A stretch of 44,265 bases of DNA from Fimisoma sp964619315. GTDB lineage: Bacteria; Bacillota; Clostridia; Peptostreptococcales; Anaerovoracaceae. The translations under genes and the position numbers were made by a program. The stretch lies in contig CAZUEH010000010.1 in assembly GCA_964619315.1 (NCBI GenBank), positions 1 through 44,265 on the forward strand, in the 5' to 3' direction. The notes under the pieces were generated by a model. That model was not told the DNA's origin, searched no databases, and saw only the letters and a list, made by a program, of their open reading frames with translations. Position 1 is the stretch's first letter; each line of letters opens with the position of its first letter. This document shows positions 32,350 through 40,500 of the stretch, one piece after another.

Positions 32350-32378
32350 ATTATAACATAAAAAAAATGAAATGTAAC
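32350..32378 (-). promoter_or_regulatory. Promoter of hbd
   Basis: TATAAT (32350-32355) with GTTACA (32373-32378) at 17 bp on the minus strand. Confidence 0.6.
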
Positions 32379-32478
32379 CCCTTTCTGTAATTTCTTGTGT
32401 TTTTTCTTCTGTACAAAAGGTGGTTTTTAGCCGTTTTTCGACGGGTCACATATACTCGTTATAAATTGCTTCAACACT

Positions 32479-32697
32479 TCAGAACGGACGAATTATGAAA
32501 ATGGCACCTATGACTACGCAAATAATCACTGCAAGTGCAATTAGCTTTCTTTTTTTTGTCCTTTGGGCACGTCTTTTTTCAGCTATAGCAATCCACTCTC
32601 TAATTGTGTCTTGAGATGGCCCTTTGTCTGTGGCGGCTGGAAAAGGCGTGTTTTCCAACTTTTCTTTTAGATCTTTCTCACAATTCTGTTCTTTCAT
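32479..32697 (-). CDS. Small tail-anchored protein after the ECF sigma gene; possible anti-sigma factor
   Basis: The 72-residue protein has a charged cytoplasmic N-terminus (about 50 residues, ending in a basic patch RRAQRTKKRK) and a single C-terminal membrane helix (LIALAVIICVVIGAIFII). The ATG at 32697, preceded by GGGAG at nine bases, lies inside the end of the sigma factor gene (20-base overlap). Small membrane proteins encoded this way are often anti-sigma factors. No zinc-finger anti-sigma motif is present, so the role is inferred from position only. Confidence 0.55.
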   Translation of the reverse strand: MKEQNCEKDLKEKLENTPFPAATDKGPSQDTIREWIAIAEKRRAQRTKKRKLIALAVIICVVIGAIFIIRPF

Positions 32698-33238
32698 TAC
32701 AAGAATCTCCCTTTTCAAGCATTTCCCGTAGCTTATGGCTTGCTTTGCGGAGTATACTTTTAGTGTCATCAAGGCTCTCTCCTATAATTACTGCCACCTC
32801 TTTTAGAGAGTGTCCATAAAGGAAATAGAGCAGCAACACCTTTTCTTCGTTTTCCGCGAGCCTGCTTATATATATGTAAAGATTTTCATTCTCTACATTT
32901 TTTATTAGCGAAATTATTTCAGCGTTGCAAAGTAGTTTTGCACGCCTTCTTGATTTTACCACAAAATTATTAAAAGGGCATTCTTTTATTGTAATATTTT
33001 TGCTTTTCCTGACGTGCTCAAGGCCTGCCTTCTTTGCTATTTTAAACATCCAGTCTTTGGTCTTATTTGGGTCTTTCAGCTTGCTCATATTCAGAAAAGC
33101 TTCCACAAAGGTATCTTTTATTGCTTCTTGCAGCAAATCCTCCTCTATGTTGAACTTACTCAAGTAAAACAATACGTGTGGATAACATTTTAATATCCTT
33201 GCCTCCCTTTGGAACTGATATTCAAACTCTTCTTTCAT
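32678..33238 (-). CDS. ECF-type RNA polymerase sigma factor
   Basis: The 186-residue protein has a region-2 segment (EEDLLQEAIKDTFVEAFLNMSKLKDPNKTKDWMF, similar to DxxQExF with xxW-type ending) and a region-4 helix-turn-helix (NEEKVLLLYFLYGHSLKEVAVIIGES, then TKSILRKASHKLREML). There is no region 1 or 3, as expected for ECF sigma factors. The ribosome site GAGGAG lies 13 bases before the ATG, which is long. TGAACC at 33347-33352 upstream resembles ECF -35 elements and may mark self-activation; this is weak. Confidence 0.8.
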   Translation of the reverse strand: MKEEFEYQFQREARILKCYPHVLFYLSKFNIEEDLLQEAIKDTFVEAFLNMSKLKDPNKTKDWMFKIAKKAGLEHVRKSKNITIKECPFNNFVVKSRRRAKLLCNAEIISLIKNVENENLYIYISRLAENEEKVLLLYFLYGHSLKEVAVIIGESLDDTKSILRKASHKLREMLEKGDSCNERTEL

Positions 33239-33300
33239 GACTTCTGTGTTTCTCCTCTCTAAAATAATTTGATTTTCGAACTATAAAAAACAGCACCCCC

Positions 33301-33327
33301 AAGAAAAAGAACCAGAGTCTTTTTCTT
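33301..33327. terminator. 10-bp inverted repeat between XRE and sigma genes
   Basis: AAGAAAAAGA and TCTTTTTCTT form a perfect 10-bp stem with a seven-base loop downstream of the XRE gene. It is AT-rich and lacks a clear T-run, so terminator function is uncertain. Confidence 0.35.
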
Positions 33328-33365
33328 AGAAATGCCGTAATTTTTAGGTTCATAACTGACAATTT

Positions 33366-33743
33366 TTATTTCATCCTGACGCCATCTGCGTATACTTCTG
33401 CAATAGTACGAATTCCCTCAAGCTGCTTCGTGTCACACCGTTGTAACAAAGTCATAATTTCTTCGCTTACTCGCATTGCTTCAACGTTTTCCTCGGAATA
33501 TATGTTGCCTGCCAAAATATAGTCTGCTGTAACATCTAAAATCTGACACAACAAATACAATTTCTTAATGGAAATCCCTTTGTTTCCATACTCGATATCC
33601 GCTACAAATTGTGGGGAAACGTCCAGCTTCTCTGCTAGCTTTTCTCTGCTTAAGGACTTTGCCTCTCTTCTGCTCTTAACTCTTCGGCCCATCTCTTTTG
33701 GATCTAGGGTTCTGAGTTTTTCTTCTTTCTTGTCTTTTGGCAT
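33366..33743 (-). CDS. XRE-family transcriptional regulator
   Basis: The 125-residue protein has an N-terminal Cro/CI-type helix-turn-helix (MGRRVKSRREAKSLSREKLAEKLDVSPQFVADIEYGNKGISIKKL) preceded by a charged tail and followed by a C-terminal segment of about 50 residues of unknown role. AAAGGAG lies just before the ATG. Repeated AGTTG/CAACT half-sites upstream suggest self-regulation. It is transcribed toward the ECF sigma gene, but a functional link is unproven. Confidence 0.85.
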   Translation of the reverse strand: MPKDKKEEKLRTLDPKEMGRRVKSRREAKSLSREKLAEKLDVSPQFVADIEYGNKGISIKKLYLLCQILDVTADYILAGNIYSEENVEAMRVSEEIMTLLQRCDTKQLEGIRTIAEVYADGVRMK

Positions 33744-33776
33744 GTTTTCTCCTTTTTATCAGCTCGTGATAAATTC

Positions 33777-33845
33777 AACTTACTAATCTTAAAGTTAAAC
33801 CTAATAAGCTAATAGTTGAAGCAACTGTCAGTTGAAAATATTATA
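33777..33845 (-). promoter_or_regulatory. XRE promoter region with AGTTG/CAACT half-sites
   Basis: A -10 TATAAT lies at 33840-33845 on the minus strand. Downstream of it are half-sites at 33830-33834, 33822-33826 and 33814-33818 in alternating orientation with three-base gaps, plus one at 33777-33781. The layout fits a repressor site over the transcription start. No good -35 is seen. Confidence 0.45.
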
Positions 33846-34079
33846 CTAAAAGACAAATTGTTTGGCTTTTAAGGATTTTGCCCACTATATTCTGGCCAAT
33901 CCTTGAATAGATCCATTAAAAAAGGACTATAATAAATGTTGTGCTGGCCGAAGAATTATGGCTCCTCCATACTGTTGTACAATTCGTGTCCAACTAAAAT
34001 TTCTGCCAACATTTACTTCCTTTGCGAGAATTTGAAATCAATACAGACATCCCCCCGACATTTGACATATCATCCATTT

Positions 34080-34119
34080 AAAAAAGGATATCCCCGGAAT
34101 CGTTATCCGAGAGATATCC
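34080..34119 (-). terminator. Terminator of the ClC gene
   Basis: GGATATC (34086-34092) pairs with GATATCC (34113-34119), extended by an inner CTCGGA/TCCGGG stem, and on the minus strand is followed by six T residues. Confidence 0.85.
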
Positions 34120-34146
34120 CATATTTTGTTTTATTAAAGCTCCAGT

Positions 34147-35736
34147 TTATTTGGTACTGAACATTGTTCGGCACTTTTGGTCCAGTTCTTTCTGAACTTC
34201 CATTACTATTTCTTCGTTACACAAGATTACCAGTTTGTCACCCGCTTTGATGGTGGTGCCTCCGTGAGGAACTATCTCGTGGTTGTTTCTCAAAATCGAA
34301 ACTACTAAGCAACCCGCTGGTAGGTCTATGTGCGATAAAGATCTTTCGTCCATTAGGGATCCATAGTACACTTCGCTCTCTATGAGGATTTTGCTTTTCC
34401 TTAGAATATTTTTGACTTTTCCTCCTTCTACGAGCCTTTCTGTAAGCTGTTCGTACAAAGGTCCGCCTTTGAGCATGTCTGCCACCATATAGGCAACCAA
34501 CGACACCATTGCAAGGGGAAGCAGGTTGGAAAAAGTTCCAGTCATTTCGCTTATTAGTATTATTCCTGTAATCGGTGCTCTTACTATGGCACTAAAGTAT
34601 CCCGCCATTCCTAAGATTACGAAGTACTCCACATAAGTTTGGGTGTAGCCTACTGCTGGACTCAAAACCTGTGTGAATAGCCCTCCGGAAAGTGCCCCTA
34701 AAACTAACATTGGCAAGAATGTGCCGCCCGGCAATCCGCTACCGAAGCTTAGGGCCGAGGAAATATATTTAACTACAAGCAGTATCAATAGCATTTTGAT
34801 GTTGAAAACACCTTGTCCCGCTGGCTCAATAAGGTCTGCTCCACTTCCTAATGCGTGTGGCAAAAATATTGCTAATGTTACTATCATCACAAAAGGTATT
34901 ACGATTTTTGCAACTACAGGATTTATTTTTTTGAAAACGTCTTGCATGAAAAACGTTGTCTTGTTGTAAAAGACTCCAAATGCGCCGAGAATTATACCAA
35001 GTATGAGTACCATCCATAGGCGATTCAAAGGCATTCCGTTAACTACCGTAAAATCAAATACGGGTTTTAGGCCAAATATATATGAAGATATGCAATTGGC
35101 TGTTATGCATGAAGCCATTGTGGTCAACAATACTTCTCTGGAAAAGTTTTTGTGAAGTTCTTCCAGCGTAAAGACCACTCCAGCGAGTGGTGCGCCGAAC
35201 GCCGCAGCAAGGCCGGCCCCAGCCCCACACGTCAAAAGCAGCTTCTCCTCAGTTTTGAGCCTGTTGTTAATCCTCGAAATCCCCTTGCCGGCCATCGCCC
35301 CAAGCTGAACGCTTGGCCCCTCGCTTCCAAGAGACATTCCGCCCCCGATAGCAAGGATGCTTCCCAAGAATTTCGCTATGATTACCTGCACCCAGTTGGC
35401 ATTGGCTTTGCCCATAAGCTCCGCCTCCACCTGCGGGATACCGCTGCCTTGACTTAGTATCTCTCGCTTAGTGATTGCGACGGTACATACTAAGATAAAT
35501 ATTAAAATCCCAAGCCCAAGAAGCAGGACTAAAAATTTTTGTCCGGCCGCTTCGACATATAGGTTTCGCATCTCTTCTACTTTTAGAAGAGTAAAACGAA
35601 AGAGAGACACAATTAGGCCGGCCAAAAGGCCGACCCCAAGTCCCTCAAGTATGAGAACATATTTTAGGTCCTCTCTCCTATGAAGGGTTTCTTTAGTTTT
35701 GCTAATCTTTCTTCTTTTGTAAGTCTTTTTAGTCAT
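34147..35736 (-). CDS. ClC-family chloride channel/antiporter with C-terminal RCK (TrkA-C) domain
   Basis: The 529-residue protein has the ClC core with selectivity motifs GSGIPQV, GSEGPSVQLG (gating Glu kept) and GGTFLPM, plus the internal Glu in GVVFTLEEL expected for a Cl-/H+ exchanger. The Arg of the usual GREGP motif is Ser. About the last 75 residues (YGSLMDERSLSHIDLPAG onward) form a TrkA-C-like ligand-binding domain. The E. coli ClC lacks this domain, but other bacterial ClCs have it. The motif is not that of the fluoride-specific clade. It is the last gene of the minus-strand run from the phosphohexomutase. Confidence 0.9.
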   Translation of the reverse strand: MTKKTYKRRKISKTKETLHRREDLKYVLILEGLGVGLLAGLIVSLFRFTLLKVEEMRNLYVEAAGQKFLVLLLGLGILIFILVCTVAITKREILSQGSGIPQVEAELMGKANANWVQVIIAKFLGSILAIGGGMSLGSEGPSVQLGAMAGKGISRINNRLKTEEKLLLTCGAGAGLAAAFGAPLAGVVFTLEELHKNFSREVLLTTMASCITANCISSYIFGLKPVFDFTVVNGMPLNRLWMVLILGIILGAFGVFYNKTTFFMQDVFKKINPVVAKIVIPFVMIVTLAIFLPHALGSGADLIEPAGQGVFNIKMLLILLVVKYISSALSFGSGLPGGTFLPMLVLGALSGGLFTQVLSPAVGYTQTYVEYFVILGMAGYFSAIVRAPITGIILISEMTGTFSNLLPLAMVSLVAYMVADMLKGGPLYEQLTERLVEGGKVKNILRKSKILIESEVYYGSLMDERSLSHIDLPAGCLVVSILRNNHEIVPHGGTTIKAGDKLVILCNEEIVMEVQKELDQKCRTMFSTK

Positions 35737-35768
35737 GTTTTCTCCGAGTCGTGCAAATTTTTGCGCTA

Positions 35769-37280
35769 TTACGCAAAGTACAGATTGGTTGTTACATATT
35801 CAGGGTCTGATGTCACATCAATTCCCATGCTTCTAAGTGTTTGCTCATCTCTTTCGCTCAATACGGCGGTGCAGTGTGCCTTGCAACCGTTGAGTTTTCC
35901 TAGCATTTGAGATGCCTTTTGAGCGCAAGGATTCATTTCTGCCGAAATCGATAGCGCTGTCAATATTTCTTCTAAGTTCAGGCTCGTTCTATCATGTTGT
36001 AGTACGTTAGCCTTCATATCTTGAATATCCCTAAATACATTAGGAGCAAGTACATATTGATCGTCCTCAACTCCAGCCAATTTCTTGACTCCGTTGAGTA
36101 CAGCGGCAGCGGCAGCTACCATGCGGCGACTACTTCTACCTGTCACAATAGTTCCGTCTGGCATTTCAATAGCCATAACTACTACATTTATATATTTTTT
36201 ATCACAACGACGTTTATACTCTGCGTATTCTCTCGCTGGGATAACTACTTCTCTATCCTCTTCTTTGGCGTTAACTTCTTTCATCAAAAGTTCTGAACGC
36301 TCCAAGGCATCCTCTGTGATTTTGCCTTTTTTGTAGTCGCATTTTGCGATTATAAAACGACGAATAATTTCTTGAATTGCTGCCTCTTTAACGACTTCAT
36401 CATCATATATGCAAAAACCCGCACGGTTAACACCCATATCTGTAGGTGATTTGTATTCGGATTCTCCAGTTATCTTCTCAATAATTCTTTTTACAACAGG
36501 GAACACTTCTAAGTCTCTGTTGTAGTTAATGGTCATGTCACCATAAGCCTCAAGATGGAATGAATCTATCATGTTTACATCTTTTAGATCGGCAGTTGCT
36601 GCTTCATATGCAATGTTTACGGGGTGCTTGAGAGGCAAATTCCAGATAGGGAATGTCTCAAATTTGGCATATCTAACTTTGGTTCCTCGTTTGTATTCGT
36701 GGTAAAGCTGAGATAGGCATGTGGCCAACTTGCCACTTCCGCCACCAGGGCCAGTAACAACAGCCAATGGCTTAGTAACTTCTATGTATGGATTTGCTCC
36801 ATAACCTTCTTCGCTTACTATGGTCTCTACATCTGTTGGGTATCCTTTGGTGTAGGTGTGCTTATATGTCTTGATGTCTCTTCTTTCTAGGCGGCTTATG
36901 AACTTGTTTACCGCTGGGGAATCTTCGTATCGAGTCACAACTACGCTGTTGATTTTAAGGTCGTGCATACGAAAGATATCTATAAGTCTCAGAACCTCAA
37001 GATCGTAAGTTATTCCAAAATCTTGTCTGGTTTTGCTGTTAACTATGTCGCCTGCATAAATGCAGATGATTATTTCTGCCTTGTCTTTTAACTTTTCAAG
37101 CAGTTTAATTTTGGCATTTTCGTCAAATCCTGGAAGCACACGCATTGCATGCTTATCATGAACTAATTTGCCGCCAAATTCAAGGTACAGTCTTTCGCTG
37201 TCATCTTGATTAATTCTTTCCAAAATGTGTTTGGACTGTTCTTCAATATACTTTTCTGAATCAAAACCTTTTTTATGCAT
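35769..37280 (-). CDS. DUF1846 family protein
   Basis: The 503-residue soluble protein matches DUF1846: KGFDSEKYIEEQSKHILERI at the N-terminus, a glycine-rich loop VVTGPGGGSGKLATCLSQLYHE around residue 175, FETFPIWNLPLKHPVNIAYEAATADL, and a C-terminal region with QKASQMLGKLNGCKAHCTAVLS. The glycine loop suggests nucleotide binding. The biochemical role of the family is not established. GAGGGGG precedes the start. Confidence 0.88.
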   Translation of the reverse strand: MHKKGFDSEKYIEEQSKHILERINQDDSERLYLEFGGKLVHDKHAMRVLPGFDENAKIKLLEKLKDKAEIIICIYAGDIVNSKTRQDFGITYDLEVLRLIDIFRMHDLKINSVVVTRYEDSPAVNKFISRLERRDIKTYKHTYTKGYPTDVETIVSEEGYGANPYIEVTKPLAVVTGPGGGSGKLATCLSQLYHEYKRGTKVRYAKFETFPIWNLPLKHPVNIAYEAATADLKDVNMIDSFHLEAYGDMTINYNRDLEVFPVVKRIIEKITGESEYKSPTDMGVNRAGFCIYDDEVVKEAAIQEIIRRFIIAKCDYKKGKITEDALERSELLMKEVNAKEEDREVVIPAREYAEYKRRCDKKYINVVVMAIEMPDGTIVTGRSSRRMVAAAAAVLNGVKKLAGVEDDQYVLAPNVFRDIQDMKANVLQHDRTSLNLEEILTALSISAEMNPCAQKASQMLGKLNGCKAHCTAVLSERDEQTLRSMGIDVTSDPEYVTTNLYFA

Positions 37281-37309
37281 ACTTCTTGCCCCCTCTTTTA
37301 CATATAATG

Positions 37310-37735
37310 TTACATTATGTTTATCGTAATTCTGTTTCGTCCTTCGCTGAGGCCTTCCATGCTTATTTGATACTGAACGTCTATGGACCCTTGACCTTTT
37401 TCCATGTCAAAATTGGTCTTGACGAAATCAGTCAGCACTTCGATTCCCATAGGGCCGTATGGTGTCTGATACACACCTCCGAAGCGTTTGCCTTCTTCAA
37501 AATAAAGCTCGGTTCCTATTCCCATAGCGCCCGACCTTTTCATTTTGACCGATTGGTCTTTTACCTTTATAGTGGTTTTGCAGCCTTCCATACCAGAAAC
37601 TTCGCTCTCATCGTAGACTACATAGATTGAGTCGTTTCTCGTGTATAGTCTGCCATCGGTTACAAACTCCATCTGCTCTTCTTCCATGTCTTTGTAGTTT
37701 TGCTTTCCGATTATTTTTAAAGTAATATCTTTCAT
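37310..37735 (-). CDS. DUF1934 (YwiB-like) beta-barrel protein
   Basis: The 141-residue protein fits DUF1934: a small calycin-like barrel with FVTDGRLYTRNDSIYVVYDESEVSGMEGCKTTIKV, FEEGKRFGGVYQTPYGPMGIEVLT and a C-terminal IDVQYQISMEGLSEGRNRI. The role is unknown; it is commonly a single small cytoplasmic protein in Firmicutes. AAAGGA lies about 14 bases before the ATG, a long spacing. Confidence 0.75.
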   Translation of the reverse strand: MKDITLKIIGKQNYKDMEEEQMEFVTDGRLYTRNDSIYVVYDESEVSGMEGCKTTIKVKDQSVKMKRSGAMGIGTELYFEEGKRFGGVYQTPYGPMGIEVLTDFVKTNFDMEKGQGSIDVQYQISMEGLSEGRNRITINIM

Positions 37736-37755
37736 TTTATATGTTTACAATCCTT

Positions 37756-38670
37756 TCAATTGTCTTTGGCAATGCTTGCCAAAAGTTTCTCTAGGTGAGT
37801 CTTGTCGAATTTGTATTTTTTCAAACAGAATTGGCAAACCATCTCTGCTTCTCCATCTTCTTCAATTATACTTTTTAAGTCGTTTTCACCTATGGTCATC
37901 AATACTCTTTCTAATCGTTCTTCAGAGCAATCACATTCCCAGTCCATATTCATCATGTCTAGTTCTTCTATTGCAAACTCCTCCGGCATGTCTTTGAATA
38001 TCAAAGATATCAACGCTCTAAGTCTGCTTTCTTGAGAATCGCCATGAGCTTTGTCAATGAGGGTGGTTATAGGTTCCATATTGCCAATTACTGCTTCAAG
38101 GGCATCCACAGCTTTTTCATCTGGGTTTGGAAGCATTTGAACTATCATTCCGCCTGCTGCGCCTACGGTTAAATCTCTTTCAATTTTGACGCCTAAGGAA
38201 ACTGCGGTGTTTTGCTGCTCGGAAATATAATAATAGGTAGCAAAATCTTCTGCAATTTCTCCTGATACCAATGCAATTGTTCCTATGTATGGTTTTTTTA
38301 GTCCTAAATCTTTGATTACTGTAAGGTCTCCAATGCCGATAGCGCCACCTACGTCTAATTTGCCATTTTCCTTTAACGGCAAGTCCACATCAGGGTTTGC
38401 AATATAACCTTTGACTTTGCCTTGTCCATTGGAAGTGGCCAAAACCTGTTTTGCTGGACCATCTCCTTTGAAAATTACAGTTAGTTTATCTTGAGGGTTC
38501 TTTAGCATGAGCCCCATAAGGCCCGCACCTGTCAAAACTCTCCCAAGGGCCGCTGTAGCCACGGGCGTAGTCTGGTGGATGTCTTGTGCTTCCTGTACCA
38601 TTTCAGTGCTTATAGTCAGGTACACACGGAAAGACCCACTTTTATCTATAGCTGTCAATACTTTGTTCAT
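37756..38670 (-). CDS. hslO: Redox-regulated chaperone Hsp33
   Basis: Hsp33 holds unfolding proteins during oxidative stress. The 304-residue protein has the N-terminal core (TTPVATAALGRVLTGAGLMGLML) and the C-terminal redox switch with four zinc-binding cysteines, CDC and CQFC, about 30 residues apart. GGAG precedes the ATG. It lies between the phosphohexomutase and DUF1934 genes. Confidence 0.95.
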   Translation of the reverse strand: MNKVLTAIDKSGSFRVYLTISTEMVQEAQDIHQTTPVATAALGRVLTGAGLMGLMLKNPQDKLTVIFKGDGPAKQVLATSNGQGKVKGYIANPDVDLPLKENGKLDVGGAIGIGDLTVIKDLGLKKPYIGTIALVSGEIAEDFATYYYISEQQNTAVSLGVKIERDLTVGAAGGMIVQMLPNPDEKAVDALEAVIGNMEPITTLIDKAHGDSQESRLRALISLIFKDMPEEFAIEELDMMNMDWECDCSEERLERVLMTIGENDLKSIIEEDGEAEMVCQFCLKKYKFDKTHLEKLLASIAKDN

Positions 38671-38694
38671 ATATTTTCTCCATTTTTATTTATG

Positions 38695-40371
38695 TCATAT
38701 GCTCTTAGCAAAATTGTAAAGTTCGTCTAAAATATCATTTAGATTAGTTAGGGCACGTTCTCTTGAGTTGCCCTTTGCGAAAGCATAGATTTTAAGTTTA
38801 AGTTCCGTTCCAGATGGCCTTATAATAATTTGATGTCCGCCTGGCAACATTGCTCTAAACATATCGTCACAACAGTGAGAAGCATCTACAGTTAGCCCTT
38901 GTCCTAAAAGATTTCTAAGCTGTCCTGTAAACAAAGCTTCCATAATTTGATTGATTTTTTCTCTGTCCTTTTCTGCAAAGAACTCTATGGAAATGGCCTT
39001 GGATTCTGCATAGCCATGCTCCTGATACAGTTCTTCCAGCCTATCGAATAGGCTCTTTCCTTCTTTTTTAAGGCAAGCACTTATGAGGCATATCATTTGA
39101 AGTGCCAAAACACCATCCTTGTCTCTTGTATAGTTGCCATATAAATAGCCTAAGCTTTCTTCAAAGGCAAAGAGAAAATCTTTTTCTCTTCCTGCTTCTT
39201 TGAGTAGTTGTAGCTCTAAAGCAATATTTTTAAATCCTGTAGGCACATTTTTTAAATGAACTCGATAGGCTTTTGCCAAGTCTTCCGCAAACGGTGATGA
39301 TACAAAACTTTTGAAAACCATCTTTTGGCCTCTCATATTTTTATCACCTATACGGTTTGAATGACACCAACACACATAGTCCATCATTAGGATTCCTGCT
39401 TGGTCTCCTGTTAATCTACAAAACTCGCCATCTTTTCTGGCCATTACGCCCATACGGTCGCTGTCTGGATCTGTAGCTACTATTATATCTGTGTTTTCAT
39501 CTACATATTTTAATGCTGTTGCAAAAGTTTCTTCGTTTTCTGGATTCGGCGATGGGCATGTCGGAAAATTACCATCGTGGTCAAACTGTTCTTTTACGAG
39601 AGTTAAATTAGTTATTCCAAGTCTCTCGAAAACCTTCATTGCACATTCTCTGCCCGTTCCGTTGAGTGGGGTGTAGACAACATTTAGGTTCGCCAATGCC
39701 TCTTGAACTTCATCAGCATCCTCAGTCCAAACTAATGTCTGTGCTTCCACCGCCTTCAAATAGGCTTCACTTATTTCTTCACCCCATGTCTTAATTGTTC
39801 CTGGGGTTATATCTTCGTCGGTCAGGTCTTCAAAATATGGTCTACTATTTATATAGTCCTCGACCATGTGTGCTTTTCTCTCGTCTATCTGGTTTCCAAA
39901 ATGGTCGTAAACTTTATATCCATTATATTCTTTTGGATTGTGGCTTGCAGTTATCATGATTCCACAATTAGCTTTTGCATGTCTAATAGCAAATGAAACG
40001 ACTGGAACCGGTGTTGGTTCTCCAAAAACGTATGAGTCTATTCCTCTTTTTTGTAAGCTTTCGGCTACAACCTGCGCGTATTCTTTAGAGTTTATTCTTG
40101 TATCATAGCCTATTACTACTACTGGTCTTTTATATTTTGACAACAAATAGTCAGCCACTCCCATGGTAGCCCTTTTTATGACTATTTGATTCATTCGGTT
40201 TGTTCCCACACCCATTTTACTTCTTAGGCCTGATGTTCCGAAGTTCATGTCACGACAAAATCTATCATAAATTTCGTCCTTGTCATCTTTGATTTCTTCA
40301 ATTTCCCGTTTTAATTCTGTTGGCAAATTAGCTTCTTGCCACTGTGAATATCGTTTAATCATTTTTTCCAT
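38695..40371 (-). CDS. Phosphohexomutase (alpha-phosphoglucomutase/phosphomannomutase)
   Basis: The 558-residue enzyme has the four-domain layout: FGTSGLRSKMGVGTNRMN, the phosphoserine loop ITASHNPKEYNGYKVY, the magnesium motif DPDSDRMG, the sugar loop FAFEESLGYL and the phosphate-binding RPSGTELKLKIY. It resembles the PgcA type that links glucose 6-phosphate to glycolipid and cell-wall sugar synthesis. Two possible ATGs (40371 and 40362) have weak ribosome sites and I cannot choose between them. Confidence 0.92.
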   Translation of the reverse strand: MEKMIKRYSQWQEANLPTELKREIEEIKDDKDEIYDRFCRDMNFGTSGLRSKMGVGTNRMNQIVIKRATMGVADYLLSKYKRPVVVIGYDTRINSKEYAQVVAESLQKRGIDSYVFGEPTPVPVVSFAIRHAKANCGIMITASHNPKEYNGYKVYDHFGNQIDERKAHMVEDYINSRPYFEDLTDEDITPGTIKTWGEEISEAYLKAVEAQTLVWTEDADEVQEALANLNVVYTPLNGTGRECAMKVFERLGITNLTLVKEQFDHDGNFPTCPSPNPENEETFATALKYVDENTDIIVATDPDSDRMGVMARKDGEFCRLTGDQAGILMMDYVCWCHSNRIGDKNMRGQKMVFKSFVSSPFAEDLAKAYRVHLKNVPTGFKNIALELQLLKEAGREKDFLFAFEESLGYLYGNYTRDKDGVLALQMICLISACLKKEGKSLFDRLEELYQEHGYAESKAISIEFFAEKDREKINQIMEALFTGQLRNLLGQGLTVDASHCCDDMFRAMLPGGHQIIIRPSGTELKLKIYAFAKGNSRERALTNLNDILDELYNFAKSI

Positions 40372-40471
40372 AATTTCTTCAACTACACAATTTTATTTTT
40401 TAATACCAATTTAACAACTTATTTTATCACATTTCCCATAATTTTTACACAGGAAATACACAATTAGCTAA

Positions 40472-40477
40472 TATAAT
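40472..40477 (+). promoter_or_regulatory. -10 box of the HtrA gene
   Basis: TATAAT 24 bases before the start codon, in the 129-bp divergent gap with the phosphohexomutase gene. No clear -35 at 17 bp. Confidence 0.4.
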
Positions 40478-40500
40478 TTAATAAAAAGGGGGACTTATTT

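Larger units (their letters stand above)
33744..34146. other. 403-bp gene-free stretch
   Basis: It holds the XRE promoter region, the ClC terminator and a near-identical pair of short direct repeats, ATCCATTAAAAAAGGA (33911-33926) and ATCCATTTAAAAAAGGA (34072-34088). The inverted pair AAGGATT/AATCCTT spans 33871-33904. I see no gene with a ribosome site. Confidence 0.6.

Noticed and set aside
32452..32459. TATACTCG as an isolated sixth array element near the sigma module
   Set aside because: Only a half-arm with no partner; similar short GTATAC words occur elsewhere in the window, including inside genes.
33936..34160. 74-codon plus-strand frame
   Set aside because: No ribosome site, atypical composition, and it runs across the ClC terminator into the end of the ClC gene.
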